Shown here piece by piece: positions 9,755 through 17,577 of a DNA stretch of 64,000 nucleotides; the stretch's first letter is position 1, and each line of letters starts with the position of its first letter. The translations under genes and the position numbers were made by a program. The notes below the pieces were generated by a model that did not search any database, was not told the DNA's origin, and saw only the letters and a list, made by a program, of their open reading frames with translations. The DNA comes from Psychrobium sp051201665 (lineage in GTDB: Bacteria > Pseudomonadota > Gammaproteobacteria > Enterobacterales > Psychrobiaceae). Location: assembly GCF_051201665.1 (NCBI RefSeq), contig NZ_CP179210.1, positions 186,001-250,000 on the forward strand. Direction: 5' to 3'.

Positions 9755-9820
9755 CTAAGAGCCCGCAGCGTAAGCTAGCAGGAGCAGTAGAATGTTTAGT
9801 GCATGTATCGTTGTGTTCAA
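9755..9820 (-). CDS. leuL: leu operon leader peptide (five consecutive Leu codons)
   Basis: A short reading frame of about 21 codons from a TTG at 9820 to a TAG at 9755, with a CAGG ribosome site about 8 bases before the TTG. It contains the run N-I-L-L-L-L-L-A-Y, with Leu codons CTA, CTG, CTC, CTG and CTA in a row, plus one Leu codon two residues earlier. The Leu run lies between GCACTAA (over the Leu codons' start) and TTAGTGC (at the stop), which can pair as a pause hairpin. A terminator follows before leuA. This is the classical layout of leucine attenuation. An in-frame GTG lies 21 nt upstream, so the exact start is uncertain. Confidence 0.85.
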   Translation of the reverse strand: MNTTIHALNILLLLLAYAAGS

Positions 9821-9873
9821 AGCGTTTACCTGAGTGTTAATCACTCGTAACAAATCTGTTTAAAAGTGGTATA

Positions 9874-9903
9874 TTTTTAACCTGTGTTGGCTAGTTAAGT
9901 CAA
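9874..9903 (-). promoter_or_regulatory. Candidate leu operon promoter
   Basis: On the minus strand a TTGACT box (9903-9898) is followed about 18 bases later by an A/T-rich TAAAAATAT. This places a transcription start shortly before the leader peptide. Proposed by eye only. Confidence 0.5.
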
Positions 9904-10001
9904 CATATTTTTACGGTTGTAATTAAAATATTACATTCGATTTAATTATAACCAACACAATAAGTCATAAGTTGAGGAAAGGCCATTGGTCTTAAGTATA
10001 A

Positions 10002-10391
10002 ATGAAACAAGATAATAACTATTGGCGTGAGAAATTAAGTGACGAGCAATATCGAGTATGCCGTGAAAAAGGGACTGAACGACCATTTACTGGAAAGTGG
10101 TTAGTTAAACAGGAACAAGGTGCTTTCCACTGTATTTGCTGTGATAATTTATTGTTTGTAGCTGATGCGCAATTTGATAGTGGTTGTGGTTGGCCGAGCT
10201 TTGACGATGTTGTCAGTAAAGAGCAGGTTAAATTAGTGCGTGATAGTAGTCATGGCATGGAACGCACTGAGGTGTGTTGTCGTCAATGCGATGCTCATTT
10301 AGGGCATGTATTTACCGATGGTCCAACACTAACAGGGTTACGTTATTGCATTAATTCCGTGGCGATTGATCATCGCTCGTCCGAGTCTTAA
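10002..10391 (+). CDS. msrB: Peptide-methionine (R)-S-oxide reductase
   Basis: A 129-residue cytoplasmic enzyme that reduces methionine-R-sulfoxide in proteins. Two zinc CxxC pairs (CICC at about 45-48 and CRQC at about 93-96), the GCGWPSF motif (about 61-67), the HLGHVF segment and the catalytic Cys in LRYCINS (about 113-119) are all present. Length fits the family. It is a single gene, divergent from the leu operon. The 3' end overlaps a small convergent reading frame by 41 bp. Confidence 0.95.
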   Translation: MKQDNNYWREKLSDEQYRVCREKGTERPFTGKWLVKQEQGAFHCICCDNLLFVADAQFDSGCGWPSFDDVVSKEQVKLVRDSSHGMERTEVCCRQCDAHLGHVFTDGPTLTGLRYCINSVAIDHRSSES

Positions 10392-10638
10392 TCTTTTGCT
10401 GATTATTTTTGTAGGCAAGCTGCTGCGAAAAATTGCCGTTTAGTGTCGGTTTAGGTGGCACTAATATCGGTGATAAATTTCGAATCTTCTTTTTAATAGG
10501 CGCAGCTTTAGGATTCAATTTTATCGCTTTTTTAAAAATTGATTGGGCGTAGCTATTTGATTTATTTAATTTAATCTCTTTGGCGTGTAACCACGAAGTA
10601 CTGATAGTCATCAGTGTAATAAAAATTAAATAGCGCAT
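10351..10638 (-). CDS. Small predicted secreted protein, function unknown
   Basis: A possible 95-residue protein that I do not recognise. The first 19 residues (MRYLIFITLMTISTSWLHA) look like a signal peptide with an AxA-type cleavage site. The rest is Lys/Asn/Pro-rich and very basic, with no recognised motif. It overlaps the last 41 bp of convergent msrB, and only a weak ribosome site (GGAT) precedes the ATG. The signal peptide argues for a real gene, but the overlap and bias leave doubt. Confidence 0.45.
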   Translation of the reverse strand: MRYLIFITLMTISTSWLHAKEIKLNKSNSYAQSIFKKAIKLNPKAAPIKKKIRNLSPILVPPKPTLNGNFSQQLAYKNNQQKIKTRTSDDQSPRN

Positions 10639-10711
10639 AATGATCCAGATTTAACAAGTTAATTATTAAACTTAAGCGAGACTTGTGCCAATCGTAAATT
10701 TTATTTTTGGC

Positions 10712-10741
10712 ATAAAAAAACCACGAACAAAGTCGTGGTTT
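10712..10741 (-). terminator. rho terminator
   Basis: On the minus strand AAACCACGA pairs with TCGTGGTTT around a short loop, followed by a T-run. It lies 18 bp past the rho stop codon. Confidence 0.88.
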
Positions 10742-10758
10742 CAGGCAGTCAAGACCGA

Positions 10759-12030
10759 TTATTTTTTCGGTTTTGCTTGTTTCATTGAGTCGAAGAACTC
10801 GTCATTTGTCTTAGTCATCGCTAGGCGATCGATTAAGAACTCTGCAGCATCAACTTCACCCATTGGATGAACAATCTTACGTAAGATCCAGTTTTTCTGT
10901 AGCTCAGCTGGGATCGTTAATAATTCTTCACGACGCGTACCTGAGCGAGTAATGTCGATTGCTGGGTAAACGCGTTTCTCTGAAATCTTACGACTTAAGT
11001 GAAGTTCCATGTTACCGGTACCTTTAAATTCTTCATAGATAACTTCATCCATTTTAGAACCAGTATCTACTAGTGCTGTCGCGATAATAGTTAAGCTACC
11101 GCCTTCTTCAATATTACGTGCTGCACCAAAGAAGCGCTTTGGACGATGCAATGCATTGGCATCAACACCACCAGTTAATACTTTACCTGATGATGGAATC
11201 ACCGTGTTGTAAGCACGCGCTAGACGAGTGATTGAATCTAATAAGATAACAACGTCTTTTTTATGCTCAGCGATACTTTTTGCTTTCTCAATGACCATTT
11301 CTGCTACTTGAACGTGACGGCTCGCTGGCTCATCAAACGTTGAAGCAATTACTTCGCCGTTCACAAGGCGACGCATTTCAGTAACTTCCTCTGGACGCTC
11401 ATCGATAAGTAATACCATTAAATGAGCTTCAGGGTTATTGGTTGCAATTGATTGTGCAATTGACTGAAGTAACATTGTCTTACCTGCTTTAGGCGGAGCA
11501 ACGATAAGGCCACGTTGACCTTTACCAATAGGTGCTGCTAAATCGATAATACGGGCAGTTAAATCTTCAGTACTGCCATTGCCACGCTCTAAACGGAAAC
11601 GTTCGTTCGGGTGAATAGCTGTTAAGTTTTCAAATAAAATCTTATTACGCGAGTTTTCTGGCGTATCAAAGTTAACTTCACGTACTTTTAGTAATGCAAA
11701 GTAACGTTCACCGTCTTTCGGTGGACGAATTTTACCAGCGATGGTGTCACCAGTACGTAAGCTGAAACGACGAATTTGGCTAGGTGATACATAGATATCA
11801 TCTGGACCAGCTAAGTATGAAGCGTCTGCACTTCGTAAAAAGCCAAAGCCATCTTGTAGAATTTCTAAAACACCGTCACCAAAGATATCTTCACCGCCTT
11901 TGGCGTGAGATTTTAGAATGGCGAAAATAATGTCTTGTTTACGTGCACGGGCGATATGATCGATGCCCATAGATTGTGCAATTTCGAAAAGCTCAGGAAT
12001 TGACTTTTGCTTTAATTCAGTAAGATTCAT
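10759..12030 (-). CDS. rho: Transcription termination factor Rho
   Basis: A 423-residue hexameric RNA helicase, standard Rho length. The N-terminal MNLTELKQKSIPELFEIA and the RNA-binding cold-shock fold with DGFGFLRS (about residues 61-68) precede the ATPase core with Walker A APPKAGKT (about 178-185), Walker B VILLDSITRLARAYN and the R-loop GGVDANAL. It is transcribed in the same direction as trxA upstream, as in enteric bacteria, with a 207-bp gap. That leader may hold an autoregulatory Rho site, but I cannot identify one from sequence alone. Confidence 0.98.
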   Translation of the reverse strand: MNLTELKQKSIPELFEIAQSMGIDHIARARKQDIIFAILKSHAKGGEDIFGDGVLEILQDGFGFLRSADASYLAGPDDIYVSPSQIRRFSLRTGDTIAGKIRPPKDGERYFALLKVREVNFDTPENSRNKILFENLTAIHPNERFRLERGNGSTEDLTARIIDLAAPIGKGQRGLIVAPPKAGKTMLLQSIAQSIATNNPEAHLMVLLIDERPEEVTEMRRLVNGEVIASTFDEPASRHVQVAEMVIEKAKSIAEHKKDVVILLDSITRLARAYNTVIPSSGKVLTGGVDANALHRPKRFFGAARNIEEGGSLTIIATALVDTGSKMDEVIYEEFKGTGNMELHLSRKISEKRVYPAIDITRSGTRREELLTIPAELQKNWILRKIVHPMGEVDAAEFLIDRLAMTKTNDEFFDSMKQAKPKK

Positions 12031-12237
12031 AGTTAGAAGGGTCTGTTGTTAAGTCGTTAAACTTTGTTTGTATTAGTTGGGTTATCTGTGTGTCTAATGG
12101 ATATTTTTCGACAGGCGCGATATTAAATCGCTCAATAAATTAGCACTAAAACTAAGTAGGGTAAAGCATTAAAAGGCATATTCGTTAAAAACATGCCTTT
12201 TATAGAGGGTAAACCACAATAATGTGATAATTGATGC

Positions 12238-12564
12238 TTAGCTGTTTGCGTCAAGAAACTCAATTAGTTGAGTTTTTGAAAGCGCACCAACTTTAGTTGC
12301 TGCAACGTTACCGTCTTTAAATAATAAAAGCGTTGGAATACCACGGATACCGTATTTTGGAGCTGTCTCAGTATTTTGATCAACGTTTAATTTACCAATA
12401 GTAACTTTATCGCCGTATTCTTTAGCAACTTCTTTAAGAATTGGCGCAATCATTTTACAAGGTCCGCACCACTCAGCCCAAAAATCAACAAGTACAGGGC
12501 GACCTGCGTTGATTACTTCTTGCTCGAAATTAGCATCTGTTAGCTGAATAATTGTGTCGCTCAT
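12238..12564 (-). CDS. trxA: Thioredoxin 1
   Basis: A 108-residue cytoplasmic thioredoxin with the canonical active site WCGPCK (about residues 32-37), the FWAEWC context and the cis-proline GIPTLLLF at about 75-82. It is the expected electron donor for ribonucleotide reductase and methionine sulfoxide reductases, including msrB nearby. It is divergent from rhlB, an arrangement shared with E. coli. Confidence 0.98.
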   Translation of the reverse strand: MSDTIIQLTDANFEQEVINAGRPVLVDFWAEWCGPCKMIAPILKEVAKEYGDKVTIGKLNVDQNTETAPKYGIRGIPTLLLFKDGNVAATKVGALSKTQLIEFLDANS

Positions 12565-12705
12565 GATTTTCTCCGTAGATTTTATAAAGTGGGGATTGTC
12601 CCCTTACCAGCAAATATGAGGGTAATGAATTGAGAGTTCAACCCCTATCGCTATTTTTTTGCAATCGAGGCGTTTTTTTGTGAGAAGACCTGATATGCTA
12701 GCGTC

Positions 12706-13998
12706 ATGAAAAATACTCACTTAACAGAAACAACGTTCGCACAATTTGATCTCGTGCCATCGTTAAAAACCGCCTTAGATAGCGTCGGTTACACGCAATG
12801 TACACCTATTCAAGCTAAATCATTACCCATTTTAATGTCCAATAAAGACATTGCTGGCCAGGCGCAAACAGGTACAGGTAAAACACTCGCTTTCTTAGTT
12901 GCTACATTTAATCATTTACTTAACAATCCAATTGAGCAAGAGCGCAAAGCAAATCAAATTCGTTCGTTGATAATGGCACCAACACGTGAATTAGCGATTC
13001 AAATTTATAATGATGCTAAACCGCTAGCGGAAAAAACCGGACTTAAGTTAGCGCTTGTATACGGTGGTGATGGATACGACAAACAAATCAGTGAACTTGA
13101 AAAGGGCGCCGATATTGTTATTGCAACCACTGGTCGATTAATTGATTTTATGAAGCAAGGCCATATCGACTTACGTAGCGTACAAGCGGCCGTATTAGAT
13201 GAAGCTGACCGTATGTTCGATTTGGGTTTCATTAAAGATATTCGTTACATATTCAGACGTATGCCGCCGGCAACAGAGCGCTTAAATATGCTGTTCTCTG
13301 CGACGCTTTCATTTAAAGTACGCGAATTAGCGTATGACAACATGAATGAACCAGAGCACATAGAAATTGAACCGACGCAAAAAACCTCTACGAATGTTCA
13401 AGAAGAAATATTTTATCCAGCCAATGACGATAAAATTCCATTATTGTTAACGTTGCTTGAAGAAGAGTGGCCAGATAAAGCCATTGTGTTTGCTAACATG
13501 AAACACAAATGTGAAGAAGTTTGGGGTTATTTAGTCGCTGATGGGCATCGTGCAGGTTTATTAACAGGTGATGTGCCACAAAAGAAGCGTTTAAAAATCT
13601 TAGAGCAGTTTACCAAAGGCGATATCGATATTTTAGTAGCCACTGATGTTGCTGCACGTGGTTTACATATCTCTGATGTGACTTACGTGTTTAATTTCGA
13701 TTTACCGGATGACGCGCAAGATTATGTGCATCGCATTGGTCGTACGGGTCGTGCTGGCGCTACTGGACATTCAATTAGCTTTGCCTGTGAGCAGTTTGCG
13801 CTGAACCTTCCTGCCATCGAAGAATATATTTCTCATCAAATTCCAGTGAGTAATTATGAGAAAGAAGCTTTATTGACTGATATCGCACAGCCAAAGCGTA
13901 TTCCTCGCAAACCACGCGATGAAGGTAATAAAGGCTTTAACAAACGCCATAACGGGCCTAAAAGACAACATAGCAACGACAGAAATCGTCACCGCTAA
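12706..13998 (+). CDS. rhlB: ATP-dependent RNA helicase RhlB
   Basis: A 430-residue DEAD-box helicase, the RNA-degradosome partner of RNase E. Motifs in order: Q motif (TPIQAKSLP, about 33-41), Walker A AQTGTGKT (about 53-60), PTRELAIQ, DEADRMFDLGF (about 164-174), SAT (FSATL), then DVAARGLHI and HRIGRTGRAGATG. The N-terminus MKNTHLTETTFAQFDL closely follows enteric RhlB, and the basic Arg/Lys/His/Asn tail is typical. The trxA(-)/rhlB(+)/gppA(+) context supports the assignment over other DEAD-box helicases. Confidence 0.96.
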   Translation: MKNTHLTETTFAQFDLVPSLKTALDSVGYTQCTPIQAKSLPILMSNKDIAGQAQTGTGKTLAFLVATFNHLLNNPIEQERKANQIRSLIMAPTRELAIQIYNDAKPLAEKTGLKLALVYGGDGYDKQISELEKGADIVIATTGRLIDFMKQGHIDLRSVQAAVLDEADRMFDLGFIKDIRYIFRRMPPATERLNMLFSATLSFKVRELAYDNMNEPEHIEIEPTQKTSTNVQEEIFYPANDDKIPLLLTLLEEEWPDKAIVFANMKHKCEEVWGYLVADGHRAGLLTGDVPQKKRLKILEQFTKGDIDILVATDVAARGLHISDVTYVFNFDLPDDAQDYVHRIGRTGRAGATGHSISFACEQFALNLPAIEEYISHQIPVSNYEKEALLTDIAQPKRIPRKPRDEGNKGFNKRHNGPKRQHSNDRNRHR

Positions 13999-14015
13999 GC
14001 TGTTACATTGAAAAT

Positions 14016-14043
14016 AAAAAGGGTCGTTTTACGGCCTTTTTCG
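14016..14043 (+). terminator. Possible terminator after rhlB
   Basis: A short imperfect stem (AAAAAGG.. / ..CCTTTTT) with a trailing T-run lies between rhlB and gppA. Weak. Confidence 0.5.
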
Positions 14044-14083
14044 TTAAAAGAAATATCAAAATAACTAAGAAGAAGGATTCTCC

Positions 14084-15544
14084 TTGTCTGCTTTAAACAA
14101 TACTTACGCCGTAATCGACTTGGGATCAAATAGCTTCCACATGATGGTTGTTGATAATGTTGCTGGTGCTCCACGTGTTATTTCAAAGGTTAAACGTAAA
14201 GTGCGACTTGCGTCAGGGCTGAATGAAAACAACGTATTAAGCCATGAAGTAATGGAGCGTGGTTGGCAATGCTTAGCATGGTTTGGTGAACATCTATCGC
14301 AACTAAATATTGATAATGTCAAAGTCGTTGCAACTGCAACATTACGCTTGGCAACGAATGCCGAAAAGTTTTGTGAACAAGGAAACAAACTGCTCGGAAC
14401 GCCAATAAATATTATCAGTGGTGAAGAAGAGGCGGCGCTTATTTATCATGGCATGGCGGTGACAAGTAATGGCTGTGGTAAGCGACTGATTATTGATATT
14501 GGCGGTGCTAGTACTGAATTAATTTTAGGTAGTGGCGTAACCCCTATTGTGCTTAACAGTCTTAATATGGGATGCGTTACGTGGTTAGAGCGTTATTTTG
14601 GAGACAATCTATTATCTCAAGGTAATTTTTCAGCGGCCGTCGCAGCGGCGAAAGAAACATTATTGCCTGTGAAACATGATTACCTTGCTCATCAATGGCA
14701 ATTAACTTTAGGGGCATCTGGCTCTGTTCAGGCTGTGCAGGAAGTCTTAGTCGCTCAAGGACTAAATGAAGAAATTACGTTAGATAAGCTTTATCAATTG
14801 CAGGCGCAATGTATCGCATGTGTGGATCAGGATAGATTGTTACTTGATGGATTAAAAGCAGAGCGAAGAGTGGTATTTGTTAGTGGCCTCTGTATTTTAA
14901 TTGCGCTTTTTGAAGAGCTCGTAATTAACTCAATGTTAGCCTCTGGCGGTGCGTTGCGCGAAGGGGTTATTCATCAATTATCACAAGAATCGTTAAGTGA
15001 TGATATTTGTTTAAAGACTTGCATGTCAATCATTCAGCGCCTTCAATTGAATACACTGCAGGGACAACATGTTGCCCAGTTAGCTGCGCAGTTTGCTAAT
15101 GATATTTCTGTTGATGACTCAGTCATGCCCATGCTGAACTATGCTGGTTTGATTCATGAGTTGGGCGTAAGCGTTGAGTATATTGAAGCGCCACTGCATG
15201 CACGATATTTATTATCTAATATGCCGCTTGCAGGGTTTAGCAAGCAGCAAACATCATTGCTAATCGCTTTAGTAGGGAATTTCAAAGGCGATATTGAGCA
15301 ACATTTGTTATCTGAGCAAGGGTGTTGTGATTCTAACAGTGCACAAGAAATGTTGATGTGTTTACGCTTGGCTGTGATTTGTGCAGGGCGTTACCAAGGC
15401 ACACGTTGTCAATCAGTCAAACTGCGACGAACCGATAATGGTTTCACATTAGATATCCCATCATCGGTAGCAAAAAAGTCACCACTAATGATGGTGCAAC
15501 TTGATGAAGAAAGCGCGCTCAATCCGCTATTCGTGTTCAGCTAA
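14084..15544 (+). CDS. gppA: Exopolyphosphatase / guanosine pentaphosphate phosphohydrolase family
   Basis: A 486-residue Ppx/GppA phosphatase of the ASKHA fold with a C-terminal HD-like helical domain. The N-terminal AVIDLGSNSFHMMVVD (about 9-24), ATATLRLATN, GEEEAALIYHG and IDIGGASTELILG (about 139-151) are the phosphate-binding motifs. Start is a TTG, preceded by AGAAGGA. Its position immediately after rhlB matches gppA of enteric bacteria, so hydrolysis of pppGpp to ppGpp is likely; sequence alone cannot exclude Ppx activity. The end overlaps the convergent epimerase gene by 18 bp. Confidence 0.88.
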   Translation: MSALNNTYAVIDLGSNSFHMMVVDNVAGAPRVISKVKRKVRLASGLNENNVLSHEVMERGWQCLAWFGEHLSQLNIDNVKVVATATLRLATNAEKFCEQGNKLLGTPINIISGEEEAALIYHGMAVTSNGCGKRLIIDIGGASTELILGSGVTPIVLNSLNMGCVTWLERYFGDNLLSQGNFSAAVAAAKETLLPVKHDYLAHQWQLTLGASGSVQAVQEVLVAQGLNEEITLDKLYQLQAQCIACVDQDRLLLDGLKAERRVVFVSGLCILIALFEELVINSMLASGGALREGVIHQLSQESLSDDICLKTCMSIIQRLQLNTLQGQHVAQLAAQFANDISVDDSVMPMLNYAGLIHELGVSVEYIEAPLHARYLLSNMPLAGFSKQQTSLLIALVGNFKGDIEQHLLSEQGCCDSNSAQEMLMCLRLAVICAGRYQGTRCQSVKLRRTDNGFTLDIPSSVAKKSPLMMVQLDEESALNPLFVFS

Positions 15545-16330
15545 CCACTGCAATAGATCAGGATGTTGATATTGATATTTCAGTAGCTGCGATGTGTGCG
15601 TTGCATCTATTGTTTTATTTAGCAGTGTCTCTGGTGTAAATGTAGGCGGTGTTAACCCTAAATGTGCTGCTGCTGCGGTGTAAAAGTTGTGGCGTGACGG
15701 ATGAGATGGCGCGCAAGCAATTAAAGATTGTTGCCATATATCCTGTTGAATCACCGCGCTAATTATTCCAATAACATCTTCTTTAACGACTAAGTTTACT
15801 GGGGCGTCTGGGTTCGCTACGTCTGTTTTTTCTGCCAAAAACCTTCCAGGATGGCGATCACAGCCGATGAGCCCTGACAGTTTAATGGTGGTTGCCAAGT
15901 ACTCTGGGGCATCATGAATTAATTGCTCAAAAGCAACCATGGTTTTTGCCGATTCCGTTGTTGGCTGCATTGGTGAACTCTCAATAACGATATTTTTGTT
16001 ATTACCCCAAACAGAGGTTGAGCTAGTAAATAAAACGTGAGGAATCGCTAACGAAATTGCCAAGTGATGAAGCTGTGTTAACTCTGTCAAATAGTCATAC
16101 CCTAAGCCACGCTTTGGCGGGATTGTAATAATCATCACATCAAAATGCATATTAAGCGCTGCTATACTTTTAGGATCTTGCGTATCAAGATGAATAACAT
16201 TGACATCACCGATGGCTACTTTGTTATTACTTGTCGTTGTTGCAGTAACGTGTTGACCTTGTTGATTGAGACTTTTTGCCAATGGCAAACCTAGCCAGCC
16301 ACTGCCAATAATAAGAATGTGTTGAGTCAC
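15527..16330 (-). CDS. NAD(P)-binding epimerase-like protein (YeeZ type)
   Basis: A 267-residue extended SDR/NAD-dependent epimerase-like protein. An N-terminal Rossmann motif GSGWLG (about residues 8-13) is followed by SSTSVWG (about 103-109), similar to the Ser of epimerases. The usual YxxxK is not obvious. Length and pattern match YeeZ-like proteins of unknown substrate. It is transcribed divergently from the arg operon and overlaps gppA at its 3' end. In many relatives this divergent place is taken by argE, which is absent here. Confidence 0.8.
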   Translation of the reverse strand: MTQHILIIGSGWLGLPLAKSLNQQGQHVTATTTSNNKVAIGDVNVIHLDTQDPKSIAALNMHFDVMIITIPPKRGLGYDYLTELTQLHHLAISLAIPHVLFTSSTSVWGNNKNIVIESSPMQPTTESAKTMVAFEQLIHDAPEYLATTIKLSGLIGCDRHPGRFLAEKTDVANPDAPVNLVVKEDVIGIISAVIQQDIWQQSLIACAPSHPSRHNFYTAAAAHLGLTPPTFTPETLLNKTIDATHTSQLLKYQYQHPDLLQWLAEHE

Positions 16331-16350
16331 TAGAATTTCCTGTAAAATAA

Positions 16351-16391
16351 TTATGCATTAAAGTTGCATAACTATTTTTATTGGTTATACT
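16351..16391 (+). promoter_or_regulatory. Candidate argC promoter with overlapping operator
   Basis: TTGCAT (16364-16369) and TATACT (16386-16391) are 16 bp apart and would start transcription near 16398. A perfect inverted repeat TTATGCA-N7-TGCATAA (16351-16371) covers the -35 region and is a likely repressor site. Its spacing does not match the usual ARG box well, so the regulator is not assigned. Confidence 0.6.
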
Positions 16392-16436
16392 GAATGTGTT
16401 GGCAATATTGCCTTGATTAATGATGAAACACTGGCA

Positions 16437-16487
16437 ATGAACCAATATATCTCTCAAATGAAGTATACCCTTAACCGACGACGATAA
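16437..16487 (+). CDS. Candidate arg operon leader peptide ending in Arg-Arg-Arg
   Basis: A 16-codon frame, MNQYISQMKYTLNRRR, ends in three consecutive CGA codons and TAA. It lies between the proposed argC promoter and argC, 87 bp before the argC start. The CGA codons lie inside the left arm of a 9-bp hairpin followed by a T-rich stretch. A second in-frame ATG at 16458 would give MKYTLNRRR. No good ribosome site precedes either ATG. I infer a ribosome-controlled attenuator: a ribosome held at Arg codons would cover the left arm and let transcription continue into argC. Confidence 0.55.
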   Translation: MNQYISQMKYTLNRRR

Positions 16488-16517
16488 GCAGCTTTGTTTA
16501 TGTCGTCGGTCTTTTCT
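16474..16517 (+). terminator. Candidate arg attenuator hairpin
   Basis: ACCGACGAC (16474-16482) pairs perfectly with GTCGTCGGT (16502-16510), and ATAA/TTAT can extend the stem inward past a bulged G. CTTTTCT follows. It lies in the argC leader and overlaps the Arg codons and stop of the leader peptide. Confidence 0.6.
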
Positions 16518-16573
16518 ACTGACTCCTCCGTCTAAATTAAATTTTTAATCGAATATAAAGTGAATGTATTAAT

Positions 16574-17575
16574 ATGATTAATATAGCAATTATTGGTGCT
16601 AGTGGTTATACTGGTGCACAAATGTGCCAGCTGATAGAGCAGCATGACCAACTAAACCTTACAGGCATTTATGTCTCTGAAAACAGCTTGGATAAAGGGA
16701 AAAACATTAGTGAGCTTTACCCACATTTGTCTCATGAAGTCTCAGCAACGTTAACACCGCTAACAGATAAATCATTTTCTGATATTTATGCAAATAATCA
16801 GGCTGTAGTATTAGCCACAAGCCATGATGTTAGCCATGACATTGCACCGCAACTTTTAGCAGCAGGGCTAAGTGTTTTTGATTTATCGGGTGCATTCCGA
16901 TTTAAAGACGGCAAGTATATTAGTCAGTATTATGGTTTTGAACATCAACACCCTCAGCTACTTGAGCAAGCTGAATATGGCCTTGCAGAGTGGTCAAGTG
17001 AGCAAATTAAGTCATCTAAATTGATTGCTGTGCCGGGCTGTTATCCAACAGCATCATTGTTAGCATTAAAACCGTTGCAAGCTGCACGTTTTCTTGATGA
17101 AAAACAGTGGCCAGTTATTAATGCAGTTAGTGGTGTGACAGGTGCTGGTCGAAAAGCGTCGATGACCAATAGTTTTTGTGAAGTGAGTTTAACGCCTTAT
17201 GGCGTGCTAGGTCATCGTCATCAGCCCGAAATTGCTACTCAGTTGGGCGCTCAAGTCATCTTTACGCCACATTTAGGAAACTTCAAACGAGGTATTTTGG
17301 CGACTATCACCGCTAAATTGAAAGTGGGTGTAACACAACAAGATATTGCCAACGCATTTGATTGCTACCGTGATTCCACTCATGTTCGTTTACGTGGTGA
17401 TGTGTGGCCGAAAATCGATGATGTTGCTAATACGCCTTATTGTGATATCGCATGGAAGTATGATGCAGCCAGTGGCCATATTGTCATTGCCAGTGCGATC
17501 GATAACTTATTAAAAGGCGCAGCTGGTCAAGGGTTACAGTGTATTGAAATTCACTTTGGATTAGGGGCTAATTAA
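16574..17575 (+). CDS. argC: N-acetyl-gamma-glutamyl-phosphate reductase
   Basis: A 333-residue NADPH-dependent reductase, third step of arginine synthesis. The N-terminal Rossmann motif IIGASGYTGAQM (about residues 5-16) and the catalytic Cys in AVPGCYPTASLLAL (about 153-166) are present, together with SGVTGAGRKAS and HLGNFKRGIL. Length is typical. First gene of argC-argB-argF-argHA; the argB start codon is 2 bp after its stop. Confidence 0.97.
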   Translation: MINIAIIGASGYTGAQMCQLIEQHDQLNLTGIYVSENSLDKGKNISELYPHLSHEVSATLTPLTDKSFSDIYANNQAVVLATSHDVSHDIAPQLLAAGLSVFDLSGAFRFKDGKYISQYYGFEHQHPQLLEQAEYGLAEWSSEQIKSSKLIAVPGCYPTASLLALKPLQAARFLDEKQWPVINAVSGVTGAGRKASMTNSFCEVSLTPYGVLGHRHQPEIATQLGAQVIFTPHLGNFKRGILATITAKLKVGVTQQDIANAFDCYRDSTHVRLRGDVWPKIDDVANTPYCDIAWKYDAASGHIVIASAIDNLLKGAAGQGLQCIEIHFGLGAN

Positions 17576-17577
17576 TT

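Noticed and set aside
16343..16573. ArgR boxes upstream of argC
   Set aside because: Half-sites such as TGAAT occur, but I could not align a convincing pair of 18-bp ARG boxes, so no ArgR site is annotated.
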